Shown piece after piece: positions 36,546 through 49,639 of a stretch of DNA of 64,000 nucleotides (its first letter is position 1; each line of letters opens with the position of its first letter). Origin of the DNA: Eriocheir sinensis (taxonomy: Eukaryota; Arthropoda; Malacostraca; Decapoda; Varunidae); assembly GCF_024679095.1 (NCBI RefSeq), contig NC_066562.1, positions 4,046,632 to 4,110,631 of the forward strand, read 5' to 3'. Both the position numbers and the translations under genes were made by a program. The notes below the pieces were generated by a model. The model did not search any database. It was not told the DNA's origin and saw only the letters and a list, made by a program, of their open reading frames with translations.

Positions 36546-37023
36546 CGAGCCTCCACCTGACTTACTTAACTTATACTTGCTCACAATGAACCTTTTGTAA
36601 AACCCCACGGGATGGATACCAAAAGTGTCTTATAGATATATTTTTTAGCGTGGACTGACCCTTCATTTTGTGTGTGTGTGTGTGAGTGAGAGAGTGTGCG
36701 AGGGAGAGAGTGAAGTGACATGATTAAAAAGAAATGCAAAAAATGGTACATGTGTGTTTGCTCGAGTGAAATAAATAAGACAAATAAAATACGAAATAGA
36801 AACAAGAGGAAAAGGAATAAAGAAACAAAGATAAATGGGAGAAAGGAATATGCAGCTCGTAAAAGAAGAAAAACTACATTGTGTACTTAAGAAGAGGAAA
36901 AGAGAGAGAATTGCAAATAGAAAAAAAAGGAGATAATCAAGAAAAACAGACGAATCATCATTGTATGTGTTAGTTTGATATGTTGTGTTTTTTACTTTCT
37001 CCACGGTGAATGTTCAGCAAGAC

Positions 37024-37111
37024 TAACACACACACACACACACACACACATACACACACACACACATACACACATAAATGGAGGAAGAGTGACAAGCAAG
37101 TGGCTACCAAC

Positions 37112-37157
<46 letters not shown>

Positions 37158-37194
37158 TCAGTGGAGGAAGAGTGACAAGCAAGTGGCTACCAAC

Positions 37195-37230
<36 letters not shown>

Positions 37231-37232
37231 TC
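37024..37232. repeat. (CA)n with duplicated spacer
   Basis: Three (CA)n blocks separated by copies of agtggaggaagagtgacaag, caagtggctaccaacaaaa. Confidence 0.85.
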
Positions 37233-37619
37233 AATGGAGGAAGAGAAGGAGGGACAAACAGGTGGCTAGGAAGTGGATGAAGAGGCGAATGAACGAAACA
37301 GTGGAAAGATGGAACGATCGAGTGAGATAAACAAGATATGGAGATGGAAGAATAAGTGGATGGGAAGATAGTGGAAAGGCGGAAAAATGGAAGGATTGAG
37401 TAAGATAACGTAATGGAGATGGAAGAATAAGGAGATAATGAAAAGATGGAGAGACTTATGAAGTAAGGTAGATAAGATATGGAGATGGATAAATGAGTGG
37501 ATGGGGAAGTGGATAACGTGGATGAGAGATGAATGGATGGATAGGTGGAACGGCCTCTACACCAGATTTTTCAAACGCATTGGTATTTATTAACAGATAC
37601 GTGGCTAGTTGTCCTTAAT

Positions 37620-38545
37620 TCCACTTTTGGGGCACAGATAGTTAGGAGTGTTATATTTTCATTGTTAAGTCGACATATTACAAACTAGCCATAAGTGATT
37701 GATTTGGCATTTTAATTCATTTTCTGGGACAGAGTTGGAAGTGTTGATTTGTGTTTTTAATTAATTTTTTGAGACACAGATAGACAGGAGTGTTGGATTT
37801 TCAGAGTTAAGTTGACATATTACAAACCTAGCCATAAGCAATTGATTTGGCATTTTAATTCATTTTCTGGGACGGTGTTGGAAGAGTTAAAAGTGTTGAT
37901 TTGTCTTTTTAATTCATTTTTGGGACACAGATAGTTAGTTGGAAGTGCTGGATATTCAGAGTTAAGTTGGCGTATTACAAACCCAGTCATGATAAGTGAT
38001 TGGTTTGGCTTTTTAATTAATTTTCTGGGACGGAGTTGGAAGTGTCGATTTGTCTTTTTAATTCATTTTCGGGACACAGGTAGTTAGTTGGAAGTGCTGG
38101 ATATTCAGAGTTAACATATTACAAACTAGTAATAAGTGATTGATTTGTCTTTTTAATTCATTTTTCGGGACACAGATAGGTAGTTGGAAGTGCTGGATAT
38201 TCAGAGTTAAGTTGGCGTATTACAAACCAAGTCATGATAAGTGATTGATTTGTCTTTTTAATTCATTTTTCAGGACACAGATAGGTAGTTGGAAGTGCTG
38301 GATATTCAGAGTTAAGTTGGCGTATTACAAACCAAGTCATGATAAGTGATTGATTTGGCTTTTTGATTAATTTTCGAGACACAGTTAGGAGTGTTGGATA
38401 TTCAGAGTTACATAAGTTGACACATTACAAACCCAGTCATGATAAGTGATTGATTTGACTTTTCATTTCATTTTCTGGGACGGAGTTGGAAGCGTTGGAT
38501 ATTCAAAGTAAAGTTGACATTACAAACTCGCTCAGAAAAAGTGAT
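37620..38545. repeat. About 110-bp tandem repeat, roughly eight diverged copies
   Basis: Unit gttaagttggcgtattacaa, cataagtgattgatttg, ctttttaattcattttctgg, gacacagatagttgga. No ORF or element ends seen. Confidence 0.8.
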
Positions 38546-39359
38546 ATAAAAAAAAAACCAACAAAGCCGCTAACCATGCCTTGTAAATCGGGTCGGAAAA
38601 GACAAATCAACCACAGGACTTAATGAATACAAATACGACTTTTATCAGGTGTTAGTCAGGCATAAGGGACGAGTTTATACAAAGTTGAATACGGGTGGAC
38701 GGATGGATAGCAGGTGTAAGGGCCCCTCCTAGTCAGTATGAGGGAGAGGTGAATGTTGGTGGATGGTTGACAGTGGTTGACTTTTCGTTTATATGCTTTC
38801 AGGGACAAGGCATGGGCAGCTATATGGGGAAGGAATAAAGAGAATTAATGTGGGCGGCTTAATGAGAGTAGTGAAGAGAAGGATGGGAGGGAAAGGTGTA
38901 ATGAGAGGGAGGAACGTAGTGATGTGAGGAGGATAAGTGAAGGAAAAAGAGGAAAGGAAAGGTGAGGAAACAAAATATTCGCTTGGTAATGACTATTGAT
39001 TTTATTGATGGTAGTGATACAGTGGACAAACAGGACACACACACACACACACACACACATTTCGTCACCTTCGTAAACAAACCGCCTAAGTCATTATTTT
39101 CTACTTTACGGGAAATCAGAAAAGAACTGTCATCACCTCATTTGGCTTAAGATTTAGGCAGAAACAAAAAGGCCAATTCTAGAACACTCAAACCCTGAAT
39201 GACGAAGGCAACTGTACAGAAGCAAGCGTCACATGATGAAAAATTGATGTAGACAAAAACCTGGAAATTGCTGAAAATGACTTAGGCGATTATTTTGTGA
39301 GGGTGACCATTTATTTTATGTTACCATTGTTATTTGTGATTTTATTGTATATATTTAAT

Positions 39360-39400
<41 letters not shown>

Positions 39401-39846
39401 AGACTGGGCATTACAAACGGGACTTGCAAGCAAACAGTACACATGATCGGTGCTTTTAATAGTTTCTTAATGTGTGAATATATATTAGAATAATTTATCC
39501 TATTCCCACATATACATGCACACATCTATGCTTGTCCTAATTATTTGAAGTAACGACCTTGCAAGGGAATTTTAAGTGCCTCACCTTACGTTATTGTTAT
39601 TATTATTATATTACATGAAAGCAGAATTGTGCCATGATTTGTATTGTAAATATTGTACTTACTGTGTTCTTACGAGGGGTGGAGTGTGGGGGGCGGGGAG
39701 GATTCTCTTCTACTCTGAATATTTCCCTTCCTCCCTGCCTCCTCCTCCCTGTTTATGTGTAATTCTTTTCCCTTTTTTAAGATAATTTTTAAGGTTCTGT
39801 ATGTATACTTATATGTGTATGTAAAATGTTAGGAGGGTGCAGTGGG

Positions 39847-39924
<78 letters not shown>

Positions 39925-39962
39925 AAATAATTGCAAAGAGAATCAAACTACTACTGTGATTC

Positions 39963-40014
<52 letters not shown>

Positions 40015-40780
40015 AGAGACAGCCCAACACTACCTCAAACCCTCACAGTCACAAAGCAAAAGGAGAAAGAAAATGAGGAACAAGGAATTGGAGAGCTGGA
40101 GAAAGTGAGTGTCAGTTGGCTTTCCTACCGAGGCATTGGAGTAAACACACACACCTGTACGTATTGTCCTTGTTATATCGTGTGTACCTGTGTGCGTACG
40201 AGAGCCATATTAGTTTGTTTGTTTACGTGGCCAAAGGAAGGATGAGAGAGGCGAGGTGAATGAATAAAAGTCTTGTATGGAGGAATGAAGAGCTGGTATC
40301 ATTTTGACATTATTATTATTATTGTTATTATTATTATTATTTATACCTTGTTTTCTGGGCTTTTGTTTCACCTTTCTACTTTCTTTCCTTCTCTTAATTT
40401 CCTCCTCCTCCTCTTCATCTCTTCTTCTCTTCATCTCCTATTCCTTCTCTTAATCTTCTCCTCTCCTCTTCATCTCTTCTTCTCTTCATCACCTCCTCCT
40501 CCTCCTCCTCCTCTTCATCTCTTCTTCTATTCATCTCCTATTCCTTCTCTTCATCTTCTCCTCCTCCTCCTAATCCTCTTCCTTCCCCTGCTTCTCCTAT
40601 TCCTCTTTCTTCTCTCCTCCTCCTCTTTTTCCTCTAGATTTTTTTTTTTTTTTTTTTTTTTTCCACCCCAGTCCAACTCTTCTGCCATAAGAAGAAAAAA
40701 AACACCCATTTTATGTTACGTGGTTAAAAAAAAAAGTTAGTGATGAAAGGGATTGATTAAAGGTGTTTTCAGGTATGTAC

Positions 40781-40836
<56 letters not shown>

Positions 40837-40860
40837 GGTACTATATGGTCCTGAAATTAT
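38546..40860. other. Gene-poor AT-rich stretch with microsatellites
   Basis: (CA)n at 39038-39060, 39363-39400 and 39850-39923, (CTA)n at 39962-40015, pyrimidine tract 40375-40640, (ATT)n at 40783-40836. An AATAAA at 40263 is not tied to any gene. No exon recognised. Confidence 0.6.
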
Positions 40861-41575
40861 CACTTTTTAATAATAGTAATAATAATGATGTGATGATAAG
40901 TAATGATAGTTTAAAGTCACTAACAGCATTTTTATCTGATTATTAAGTCTGAAAACTGGGCACATTTATTTATTTACTAATTGTTGTTAGTTTGATTTTC
41001 TTTCAGGCTCCTAGAGGTAAAGATTCAGATGGATGGCAGGTCAGGTAAAGATTCATCCGTTCCTCCCTTAGAGAAAGCTGTCATCCACCTCACACCCACC
41101 CCTTGTCGTGCATACACCCAAATTTTACTTGTTCACCCATTGTCATCCAATCACTTAAATTTCACCCATACCCAAAGTACCACTGGGTTCATATTAACTA
41201 CCCCTGGAAATAAGAAGACACCAGTGGGAAAAAACAGTTTAAAAATTAATACACTGAAGAAGCAGAAAGAACCATACTGAAATTTTGAGTGAAAAGAGGA
41301 GAGAAATGGAGGAAAACAACAGTAAGAGATTTAGAATGAAAAGAGAAGGAAAGGAAGAAAAGGAAAAGACCCAGAAATTTTGGATGAAAAGAAAAGGAGG
41401 GAAACAACAGACTCAGACAGTGATCAGAAGTTCAGAACCAAGTGAGGGAGTGCCGTCACAAAGGCAAAACATCTGCATTGAGGTAGGAATAGGTAGAGGC
41501 GTCATGGGGATATGAAACTAAACAGGTATAATGGTAGGGTACAAGTTATATTAAAAATAAATAGAAGCTACGATG
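40861..41575. other. No gene seen
   Basis: AT-rich sequence with an A-rich tract at 41280-41410; short open frames without recognisable products. Confidence 0.5.
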
Positions 41576-41578
41576 AGA

Positions 41579-42290
41579 TCAAGGGGGCAGACAACAAGGG
41601 ACTGCACCCAGAACTACAAAATGCAGGATATATACTCTTAAAATACATAAAAGAACATTATTGTTAATGAACCAGCTCAGGCAGTAGGCACTAATAGAGG
41701 GACAATGCAGGACATAATGATGGAGCATATGACCCTTTGGCCTGGCACACAAGCTGCAAGGTACAGGGGCAGCCCCACTCACCTCTCAGTAATACTTATA
41801 GCCCAGCCTCAGACGCATCGCCACAAGATTATAGGATGCACTGCGTCTACCATAAGTGTGGGTGCAGAGACTCGATACTTGGGCACAGTGAATGCTGGCC
41901 CGGAGGCACTGCCATCCTGACATTGCAAGGCAAGCCGAGAGGTGACAGGTTCACTAATAAGAGATTCAAGTCTACTCTTAATATAATTATTGGTGTACTC
42001 AACACCTGGGTGTACAGTGAGGTCATCAGAGGCAAGACAAGCAGGTCTGTCTGCCTTTTCATTATGAGGCAACCCAACATGTGAGGGCACCCAGATGAAG
42101 TGTGCAATACCACCATTGTGCTCTAGCAGGCTAAGGGCACTGAGGCACTTAGACTATATCACAGTCAGAGGAAGACATGAGTGCATACAAGGCACACTGA
42201 CTGCCAACAAACAGGTACACAGTTTTCCCAAGAGCTACAGTAATACAGAGGGCCTCAAGGATGGTGTATAGCTGTATGCAGAATTGGTAT
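41579..42290 (-). mobile_element. LINE fragment with RNase H domain, frameshifted
   Basis: Minus-strand frames read LYTILEALCITVALGKTVYL, VPSHVGLPHNEKAD (RNase H) and CARPKGHMLHHYVLHCPSIS, in that order across frameshifts. This is the C-terminal part of an RNase H-bearing non-LTR retrotransposon. Confidence 0.75.
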
Positions 42291-42299
42291 TAAGAGTTA

Positions 42300-43040
42300 A
42301 TTGTGGGTAGATGAGTAGTGAGGTGTGATTTACTGGTCAAACAGTTTAATACTGCAGCTCTTTTGCAATAGTAAGCTAAGAAGAATTTAAATTTTTTTCA
42401 AATTTGTTGTTTTGTATTTTTTGTACTCCTTTTGTGGTCACAGAAGGAACAAATAAATTATTATAATATAACCATAATGCCTTCATTACATAAAAATGAT
42501 CAAATAATATCAAGACCATGATCATATAGCCTGGGTCTGTTAACAAAATAATCGGTTTCAGTCACAGACCTGAGACTTGCACCGTGGAAACACTAAGCTG
42601 CCAAGTAAGAGGAGGAGGTTACTGATTTGGTGTTCTATATGCAAGGCTGACTCTATAATGCTGTTTGTCTAGTGTCTTCAAGTACTCCAGTGGTTCATTC
42701 TATTGTCCCAGCAGCTTCTTGTTGTAAAGCAGTACTGTCTCCTGTAAAAGCAGGAGTTACACTGCTTTTTTAGATCCGAGACATGCAGTATTCCTGTTTC
42801 CACATATACCTACCACTTCAAGCTGTAAACAGAAGTTGAAGATTGGGCTGGGTAATTCCAACCTCCTATTTAGCAATTTTGAGTAACTGTCAGAAATAAT
42901 ATCAGAAAAATTACTCTTAAGTTGGCAATGTACGGTCAACTGGAATTCTAAATTCCAGTATGGTGGCATGACATTGTGACATACGTAGGTAAAAAAAAGT
43001 AGGGTTTAGTTAGCATTGTGCTAGCTATTTGAGACCCAAA
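42300..43040. other. No gene seen
   Basis: AT-rich sequence between two LINE fragments; no convincing ORF or repeat. Confidence 0.45.
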
Positions 43041-43044
43041 GTCT

Positions 43045-43320
43045 ATCAATTTCTTCATCTCTTCATCCATGTAGAGAAATGCAACTCCTATATGTTTGTC
43101 AGCAGTCTAAAGGCCTTTCCAACAATCTTATATATGTGTTTTCTGTTAAAAAATTATCCTGGATCAGTGACAGCCTCCCAGTACTTTTGCCCTTTTCCAA
43201 TAATTTACATTTCTTTGCAGATTAATTTCCGATACCTTGCACAGCAGTTTGCAATTTTCCGCTACTTTCCTCATTATCTTTGCATCATCTGCAAACAGGC
43301 TTCTATAACTTTGTATCCTC
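43045..43320 (-). mobile_element. LINE reverse-transcriptase fragment
   Basis: Minus strand reads LFADDAKIMRKVAENCKLLC, the RT catalytic block (FADDA), followed by stops and frameshifts. Confidence 0.65.
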
Positions 43321-43945
43321 CACCACATCATTTGTGAGTGTGGAAGTGTGGGGGTGGGTGTAGTGATTATGAATATAAAAAAAAAAAATATTTTGATCTG
43401 TTAGTAAAGTTCTATGAATTTTCTTGAGCATAAAATTAATTCCTGTAGATTTAGATGAAAAATCTTGATTATTGTTGATGAACTGAACTTCCATCATATC
43501 TCAAGGAATTCCTGTAGATCTAGCAACAATGACTGGTGACATAATACAAATGGAAATGAATAGGAGTTTTTCAACACTATCAAAGCCAAGCAGCCATAAA
43601 GCTTAGGGGGCTGCACCTCTCCCCTCCTTATTCTTCAAGATGCCAAAACTAAAAGTCAGTTTTTCAGTATTTGAAATTACATCATGTAAACATTTTACAT
43701 GTCAGTAATAACTTGCTTTATATCAAATTGCCTTTTCTAGCATGTGAGGAAACCTCTGAGAAAGAATTGAGGAAATCAACAAAGAAATTGGATCTACCGG
43801 TATTTTTTGCCATTTCTTATCTACAATTAATTTCAGACAGGTAATTATCCACTCCTTGTCTGACTCCATAGAGAATTGACTACATGGAACTTAGAGATTT
43901 ACTCTTTCAGGAGAAAAGGGAATGTTGTAGAAAAAATAGTTCATC

Positions 43946-45391
43946 TTACCAGCACAGTGGACTCTCACAAAACAATTTCTGATTTCTGAGTTCTAATTCC
44001 CAGCAATTGTCTTCAATCTGTTTGATGAAATTCTGATATTCCTTGAACTCAAGGAACCATGAGGAAAGTGGCCCCACAGCATGCAGACGAGGACACTCAT
44101 TTAATAATCTCTGAAGGCCCACCATTGTTATATCTGGTTTCTCAAGATAGAGAATTTGTAAGTTTTGCAGGTTACTAGAGTCTAACAGATCACACAGGCG
44201 TCGGTCATCCATCGCAACAGGAATTGGACTGATAATCCGCAGTTCCCTTAGGTTTTTACACTTGCTAACTAACACTGCCAGGTCTTCAGGTGTGATTTCT
44301 ACCTTTTCAAGACTTAGATGTGTTAACATTGTGAAGTATAATAAATCAGGATCAGAACAGGAGTAACACACATCACGTATTATAGTAGTAAGGAGTTTTA
44401 AGGTAAGTTTCTCCAGCTTAGGACACATATAGATAATATTTTGTAGGTCACTCCTTGTGAATTGAAGATGAAGTGGATTTCCTGAAAATTGATTGATTGT
44501 CAAGTTCAGCAGATCATCACCTTTCTGCCTCAGGTACTGCAGTAAAGCATGTATGTTACAGTTGACTACTTTCAGAGTTACAAGCTTTAAGTTTAAAAGA
44601 TGGGCAAGCAAGTAAGTGTCCTCTTTCTTTTCTCCAGTGCACACCAAGGAAATATCTTCCAGATGGGGGCAGGTTTTGGTAACTGATGATAATGTCTCCT
44701 TTTTAATGGCTACACTAGTGCTCATGCAAGGGAACACCTTCAGAGAGTACCTTCTTGTTATTTCTGAGTGTCTTTCCACATCAGTTCCATATAACATTTC
44801 AAATACAGTTTCAATACTAACATCAGAGTTGCTAATGATTTCAAATTCTTCAATAGAAGGAAAAATATATAAAAGAATTAAAGCACCCTCAGCAGAAACC
44901 TTAGTATGACATAAACTGACTTTCTTTAGCTTGGTACAGACAGACTTTGAAGGTATTTTTTCTTCTTGTTTGATCTTTGTAAATGTTTCATGATCTGGAA
45001 AGTGGCCTGCAAGGTAAAACAGATCTACTACATCAGGAACACTTGGATTTGAATAAATACCAAAGTTTTGTAAGTGAGGGCAGGACTTGGCTAAAATTTC
45101 CAGTGTGTAGTTACAATACATACCATAACAGTGAAATGTTGTCAAATTTTCACATGTTTTTAGAAAGCAGAATAGGTCTGCAAAAACAAACATGGTCTCT
45201 CTCTGATTTACAACATCCCTACAGGGACACTTCTTTATCTTGAGGGTCTTCACTCTTTTGCTGTTCAGCATCCTAATAACTGGTGCCGCACACAGGCAAC
45301 TGGAGAGCCACAGGAGTGGGGAATGCAGCTCACTGCATAACAGCAGGCACTTCTCATTCAGGTACACACAGACAGACAGATTACTCTGCAT
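43946..45391 (-). CDS. Leucine-rich-repeat protein, exon 2 (terminal coding exon)
   Basis: 481 open codons beginning immediately after a ctaatc...attttttag acceptor (AG at 45393-45392) and joined in phase 0 to the exon at 48177-48371. The sequence is a run of irregular LRRs (LEILAKSCPHLQNFGI, LSSVTKTCPHLEDISLV, LQNIIYMCPKLEKLTLKL, LAVLVSKCKNLRELRII, LQRLLNECPRLHAVG), of the cysteine-containing type seen in FBXL/ZYG11/PRAME-like proteins. No F-box is obvious. It is probably a cytosolic or nuclear scaffold; I cannot assign it to a named family. Codon use is AT-rich, unlike LRP5/6. The stop taa overlaps a donor-like ctg|gtaaga, so a further 3' exon cannot be excluded. Confidence 0.8.
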   Translation of the reverse strand: MQSNLSVCVYLNEKCLLLCSELHSPLLWLSSCLCAAPVIRMLNSKRVKTLKIKKCPCRDVVNQRETMFVFADLFCFLKTCENLTTFHCYGMYCNYTLEILAKSCPHLQNFGIYSNPSVPDVVDLFYLAGHFPDHETFTKIKQEEKIPSKSVCTKLKKVSLCHTKVSAEGALILLYIFPSIEEFEIISNSDVSIETVFEMLYGTDVERHSEITRRYSLKVFPCMSTSVAIKKETLSSVTKTCPHLEDISLVCTGEKKEDTYLLAHLLNLKLVTLKVVNCNIHALLQYLRQKGDDLLNLTINQFSGNPLHLQFTRSDLQNIIYMCPKLEKLTLKLLTTIIRDVCYSCSDPDLLYFTMLTHLSLEKVEITPEDLAVLVSKCKNLRELRIISPIPVAMDDRRLCDLLDSSNLQNLQILYLEKPDITMVGLQRLLNECPRLHAVGPLSSWFLEFKEYQNFIKQIEDNCWELELRNQKLFCESPLCW

Positions 45392-45439
45392 CTAAAAAAT
45401 ATGAATGATATGATTAGTAACACTATATTTGATAACTTA

Positions 45440-47830
45440 CATATGATTTTCATCATCATCAGCATTTCATTGACGCCTGCTCCTAGGAGCTCCCACCAGG
45501 GGATGGCCACGGCAAAAGAGTTTCCATCTTTCTCTATCCAGACACTCCCTCCTTGCCTGCTCAAAGTTTCTCAAGGATCTCTCACCCCTCCCTGACATAC
45601 TCCTGCACCCTATCTCTCCATTTCACTGGAGGTCGTAATATAACATTCCCTCCCTCTATCTCACTCACATACACCCTCCTGGTCATCTTACTCTCCTCCA
45701 TTTGCTCCATGTGGCCAAACCACTTTAAAATCTGTTGCTTCACTTCTTCCACCACTCCACACATCTTCCCTTCACCCCCGTGACACATTCCAAAACGCTC
45801 GTACACACTTTCATTACTCATTCCATCCATTCTACTCACACCACAAGCACTCCTCAAATAACTCATTTCCACTGCCTGCACTCTAGACCTCTGACTTTCA
45901 TTCCAGGCCCACGTTTCACTTGCATATGTGAGGATTGGACTATTATTGTATTTCTCAAATCCCTCTTTACTTCCATGCTCACACTTCTGCCATTCATGAT
46001 ATGTCCCAAAGACCCTACCACCCTTCTTCTTTGCAATGCCCTTTCTCTTGCCTCTCGCTCCATACCACCATGCTTACACATAACTGATTCAAGGTACTTG
46101 AACTCATTAACCTCCTCCATTTCTTCACCATTCAAAATTATTTTACTTTCTTTTTCACATTCAATTCCCACTCTATATGGACATACAATATCCACAACCT
46201 CACTTCTACTCCACTCACAAACCATCACTACTTTTGTTGACATTTACTTTCAGCTTTCTCCTTTTACATACACTATCAAAAACAATGATCAAATTTTTAA
46301 GTCACTTTCATTTTCTGCAATGAGCACTGTGTCATCGGCAAATAAGATTGAATTCAGCACCCACTTCCTTCCCTCACCGTACATTTTTACTCCAACTTCC
46401 CCAACTTTGCCCTTCATTTCTCTCATAACACCATCCATATAAATATTGAACAACCATGGTGACTTGACACACCTCTGGATCAAGCCCACTTTTATCTCAA
46501 AATGTTCACTTGTTCCTCCACTAATTTTGACACATGCAGATGCATCCTCATAGAAAGACTTTATTGCATTAAGCAGTTTTCCTCCCACACCATAAATCTT
46601 TAAAACAACCCACAATGCCATCCAATCAACTCTGTCATAAGCTATTTCTAAATCCATGAAGGCAGCGAATAGTTTCTTTCCTTTTGCTAATATTTTTTCT
46701 ACTACCATCCTGAAGGCAAATATCTGATCCACACATCCCCTTCCCTTCCTGAAACCTCCTTGTTCTTCACTGATTTTCTCTTCTGTAAGTCTTTGCACCC
46801 TCTCTATTATGACTTTTCCATATACCTTTCCGGGTATACTCAGGAGACTTATACATCTATAGCTCCCACATTCCCCTCTCCTGCCCTTCCCCTTGTAAAC
46901 TGGGACAATGATGGGTTTTATCCAGTCTGCTGGCACCCCCCCCCCCTCCACATATCTTGACCATCCATTTAGTAACTACATCTCCTCCACACTTCAACAT
47001 TTCTGCTGTGATTCCATCAATTCCTGCTGCCTTTCCATTTTTTAATCTTTTTATTGCCCGATTTACTTCTTCATATGTTATACTTCCTTCTTTATATACT
47101 CCTCCTCTACCTTCACTCAAAACTGCTGCTGTTACAGCTGCTGGACGTCCATCCTCAAAATTCGTTGTTTTGAAATATTCTCTTCATCTATCTTTCACAG
47201 CTTCCCCGTCTTTTAACATCTTTCTATTCTCATCCGTAACTTCATTTATTTTACTTGGGGAGATATTTTCTGCATTTCTTTTGTTCTTTACTTCTTTCCA
47301 ATATGATTTTCTGTTCCCTTTATATTTTTCACTTAGTTTTTCTTTCAAAGTCTTCATCAACTCTTCTTACTTTCTTTTATTGCTTGTTTTAACTTCATTT
47401 TGCATTCTCTATATTTCTTTTTCCTTTCCCTTTTTACTTGCTCAGCCACTTTTCTTTCTTGAGTTTTCTTAAAAAGTTCCCTTTTCTCTTTTACTATCCT
47501 CCATATCTCTTCTGTCCACCATGAATTTCCTTTTCTTTTTCCATCTCTCCCACTTTCATCCCTAACACTTTTTTTGTTGTAGTTAACATTACTTCTTTAA
47601 ATGTTCCAAAACCTTTTTCAATATCTGTACTATCTTTTACACTTTCCCATTTTTCACTTAAGGCCTCTGCCATTTCACGTTTATTCTCATCTTTTATTTC
47701 TTTTTCCTGTAACTTTTCTCTCCAATATTTCCTTTTTTACTTCATTTCTTTTCAAACACCCACTTTTCCTTCAGCCTTAATTTTGCCAGCACTGTAAGAT
47801 GGTCAGAGCCATCGAACATTCCTCTTACTA
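45440..47830 (-). mobile_element. RTE-like LINE, 5'-truncated and frameshifted, in the LRR gene intron
   Basis: Read right to left: end of the endonuclease domain (FDGSDHLTVLAKIKAEG near 47810), a linker with AIKRLKNGKAAGIDGITAEM, RT proper (PIIVPVYKGKGRRGECGSYR, FRKGRGCVDQ, FMDLEIAYDRVDW, NSILFADDTVLIAENESDL), a C-terminal domain (FKYLESVMCKHGG, LKWFGHMEQM) and a gatgatgatg 3' end. At least four frames are needed, so it is dead. It lies in the same orientation as the host gene. Confidence 0.85.
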
Positions 47831-47890
47831 CCTTACTACTTTATAATTTAATAAATAAATCTATTATTATCATACTGAGATGTAGCACAG

Positions 47891-48117
47891 TTAACCCAGT
47901 AGCAGCGGCGGGCCAAATTTGTGGCTTTATCGTGAAGCAGCGATGGGCCAAATTTGTGCCATGATTTTAACCCCCCAAAATAGATGATACATACATAATC
48001 TGATCACAAATGCTTTGATATATATTATGAAATGGTTTGTGTGAGGGGTGATTTTTTCTCATTTTTCTCGCTTAGAGGGGCCATTAAGAAGCATGATCCC
48101 CGCTGCTACCGTGTTAA
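47891..48117 (-). mobile_element. piggyBac-like MITE, copy 4
   Basis: ttaacccagtagcagcggcg to gctaccgtgttaa, TTAA-bounded. It has two internal gggccaaatttgtg units. It lies 60 bases from the donor of the first LRR-gene coding exon. Confidence 0.7.
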
Positions 48118-48176
48118 GTAAACAGAGAGTAATGAATTGATAAACATAGTTATATATTGCAAAAAGACCAACGTAC

Positions 48177-48371
48177 CTTAACTCTATCCTTTAAGATCAC
48201 TTGACATATATCTATTTTAGCTTGCTTGTATAAGTAAATGTTTATGTGGTCAGCAATAAGCTTCATATCCACTAATGAGCATGAATCACTAAAACATTGT
48301 CTCCTAAGATGACTGGCCAAGATTTCTAATACAGTTGACTGTAAACTTGGAAATGGCTTGATAGGTGGCAT
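48177..48371 (-). CDS. Leucine-rich-repeat protein, first coding exon
   Basis: 65 codons from MPPIKPFPSLQSTVLEILAS to VILKDRVK, ending at a gtacgt donor. The exon begins at 48393 after a strong acceptor (cttctgtttcag), so the mRNA has at least one upstream, probably non-coding, exon. The ATG at 48371 has A at -3. In-frame codons lie upstream in this exon (HFENQAN), so a start further upstream is possible. The helical segment STVLEILASHLRRQ suggests an N-terminal adaptor domain but I cannot name it. With exon 2 the protein is 546 residues. Confidence 0.65.
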
Positions 48372-48496
48372 ATTTGCTTGATTTTCAAAATGTCTGAAAC
48401 AGAAGAAAAAAAAGGATTAGTCACTATCAAATGGAATATATAACAGGTTGTTGATGACATGAAGGAGTTTCAAATTACTAATGATGTATCAAGTAA

Positions 48497-49130
48497 CTGT
48501 GGCCCTAGAGCCTGGAAAAAGGTCATCATTATATTGGTTCATAAAGAAAGGCAACATAAAAGACTTAAAGAACTAGGTAATTACTAACCAATCACTCTGC
48601 TACCTATCATCCACAAACTTCTCATCAAGATCATAACAGAGTAACGGCAACATGAGACTCAAATCAGCCAAGAGAACGAGCAGGATTTCTGGACTTCCAG
48701 TGGATGCTTGATAAATTTATCATGCCAACCGTTTAACTCCAAGAGAAAAGTGAGAAAATCCCGGTTAAGAAAAGTGTTAGGCAAGATGACACTACATCTC
48801 CAAATTATTCATGGCTTTCTTAAAAGAATTATTTGATAAATTTGAACGGAATAACAAAGGAATCAAAATAGATGTTGAATACCTTAACAATCTTAGATTT
48901 GTAGATGACATTGTCTTACTGTGTGAGTCGAGAAAACTCAAAAACACTAATCAAAGAACTACAGAGTGTGAAAGCAATAGGTTCAAAGATGAATGAAAAC
49001 AAGAGTAATATGTGATAATCAGCTTGCAGAACAATAAATAATGATTGGAAAAGAATCGCATGGAGAGAGTAGATGAATACAAATTTCTAGGACAAAAGAT
49101 TCGTTCAAACGTAGCTCATGAAATGAAGCT
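48497..49130 (+). mobile_element. Decayed LINE reverse-transcriptase fragment
   Basis: Short frames read WKKVIIILVHKE, then IDVEYLNNLRFVDDIVLLCE (RT FVDD block) and MERVDEYKFLGQKI. Frames are broken by stops and gaps. Confidence 0.65.
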
Positions 49131-49639
49131 GGAGGCATACACTATAGCTGTGTGTGGTACTGGTGCTCATCTCTGTCCCATTTAGCTCTTCAGCACATGG
49201 GGGTGAGAACCCATCACCCTGGGACACAGGACCAGTGTGACGTCCAAGTTGCCACAGTTAACTTTTCCAAGGTATCCATTCATCAACCAACCCGGTGACA
49301 GAACGACAACCAAAAACAACACCGGATAGCGACTACTACTGACGGGGCTCTCAAGGCTGTGGTCCCATAGACTAACTAGCCCCATAAAAAAAAAAAAACA
49401 AGAAGAAGAAGACTTAAATGATCATTATAAAAGAGAAATGGACTTGGGCAGGTGATATCATATGGAGTTAACATATGGACAACTAAAGTAACACCGTGGC
49501 ACTCCAAAGATTGTAGCAGTCATGGCAGAGAGGTCAAAGTGGGGAGATTAAATTAGAGCATTTGCCAGAGCAGGATATCCTAGGGATGTTATGCCAAACA
49601 TGTTCTTTACTTTTTTATTTATATGGTCTTCTGGTGAAG

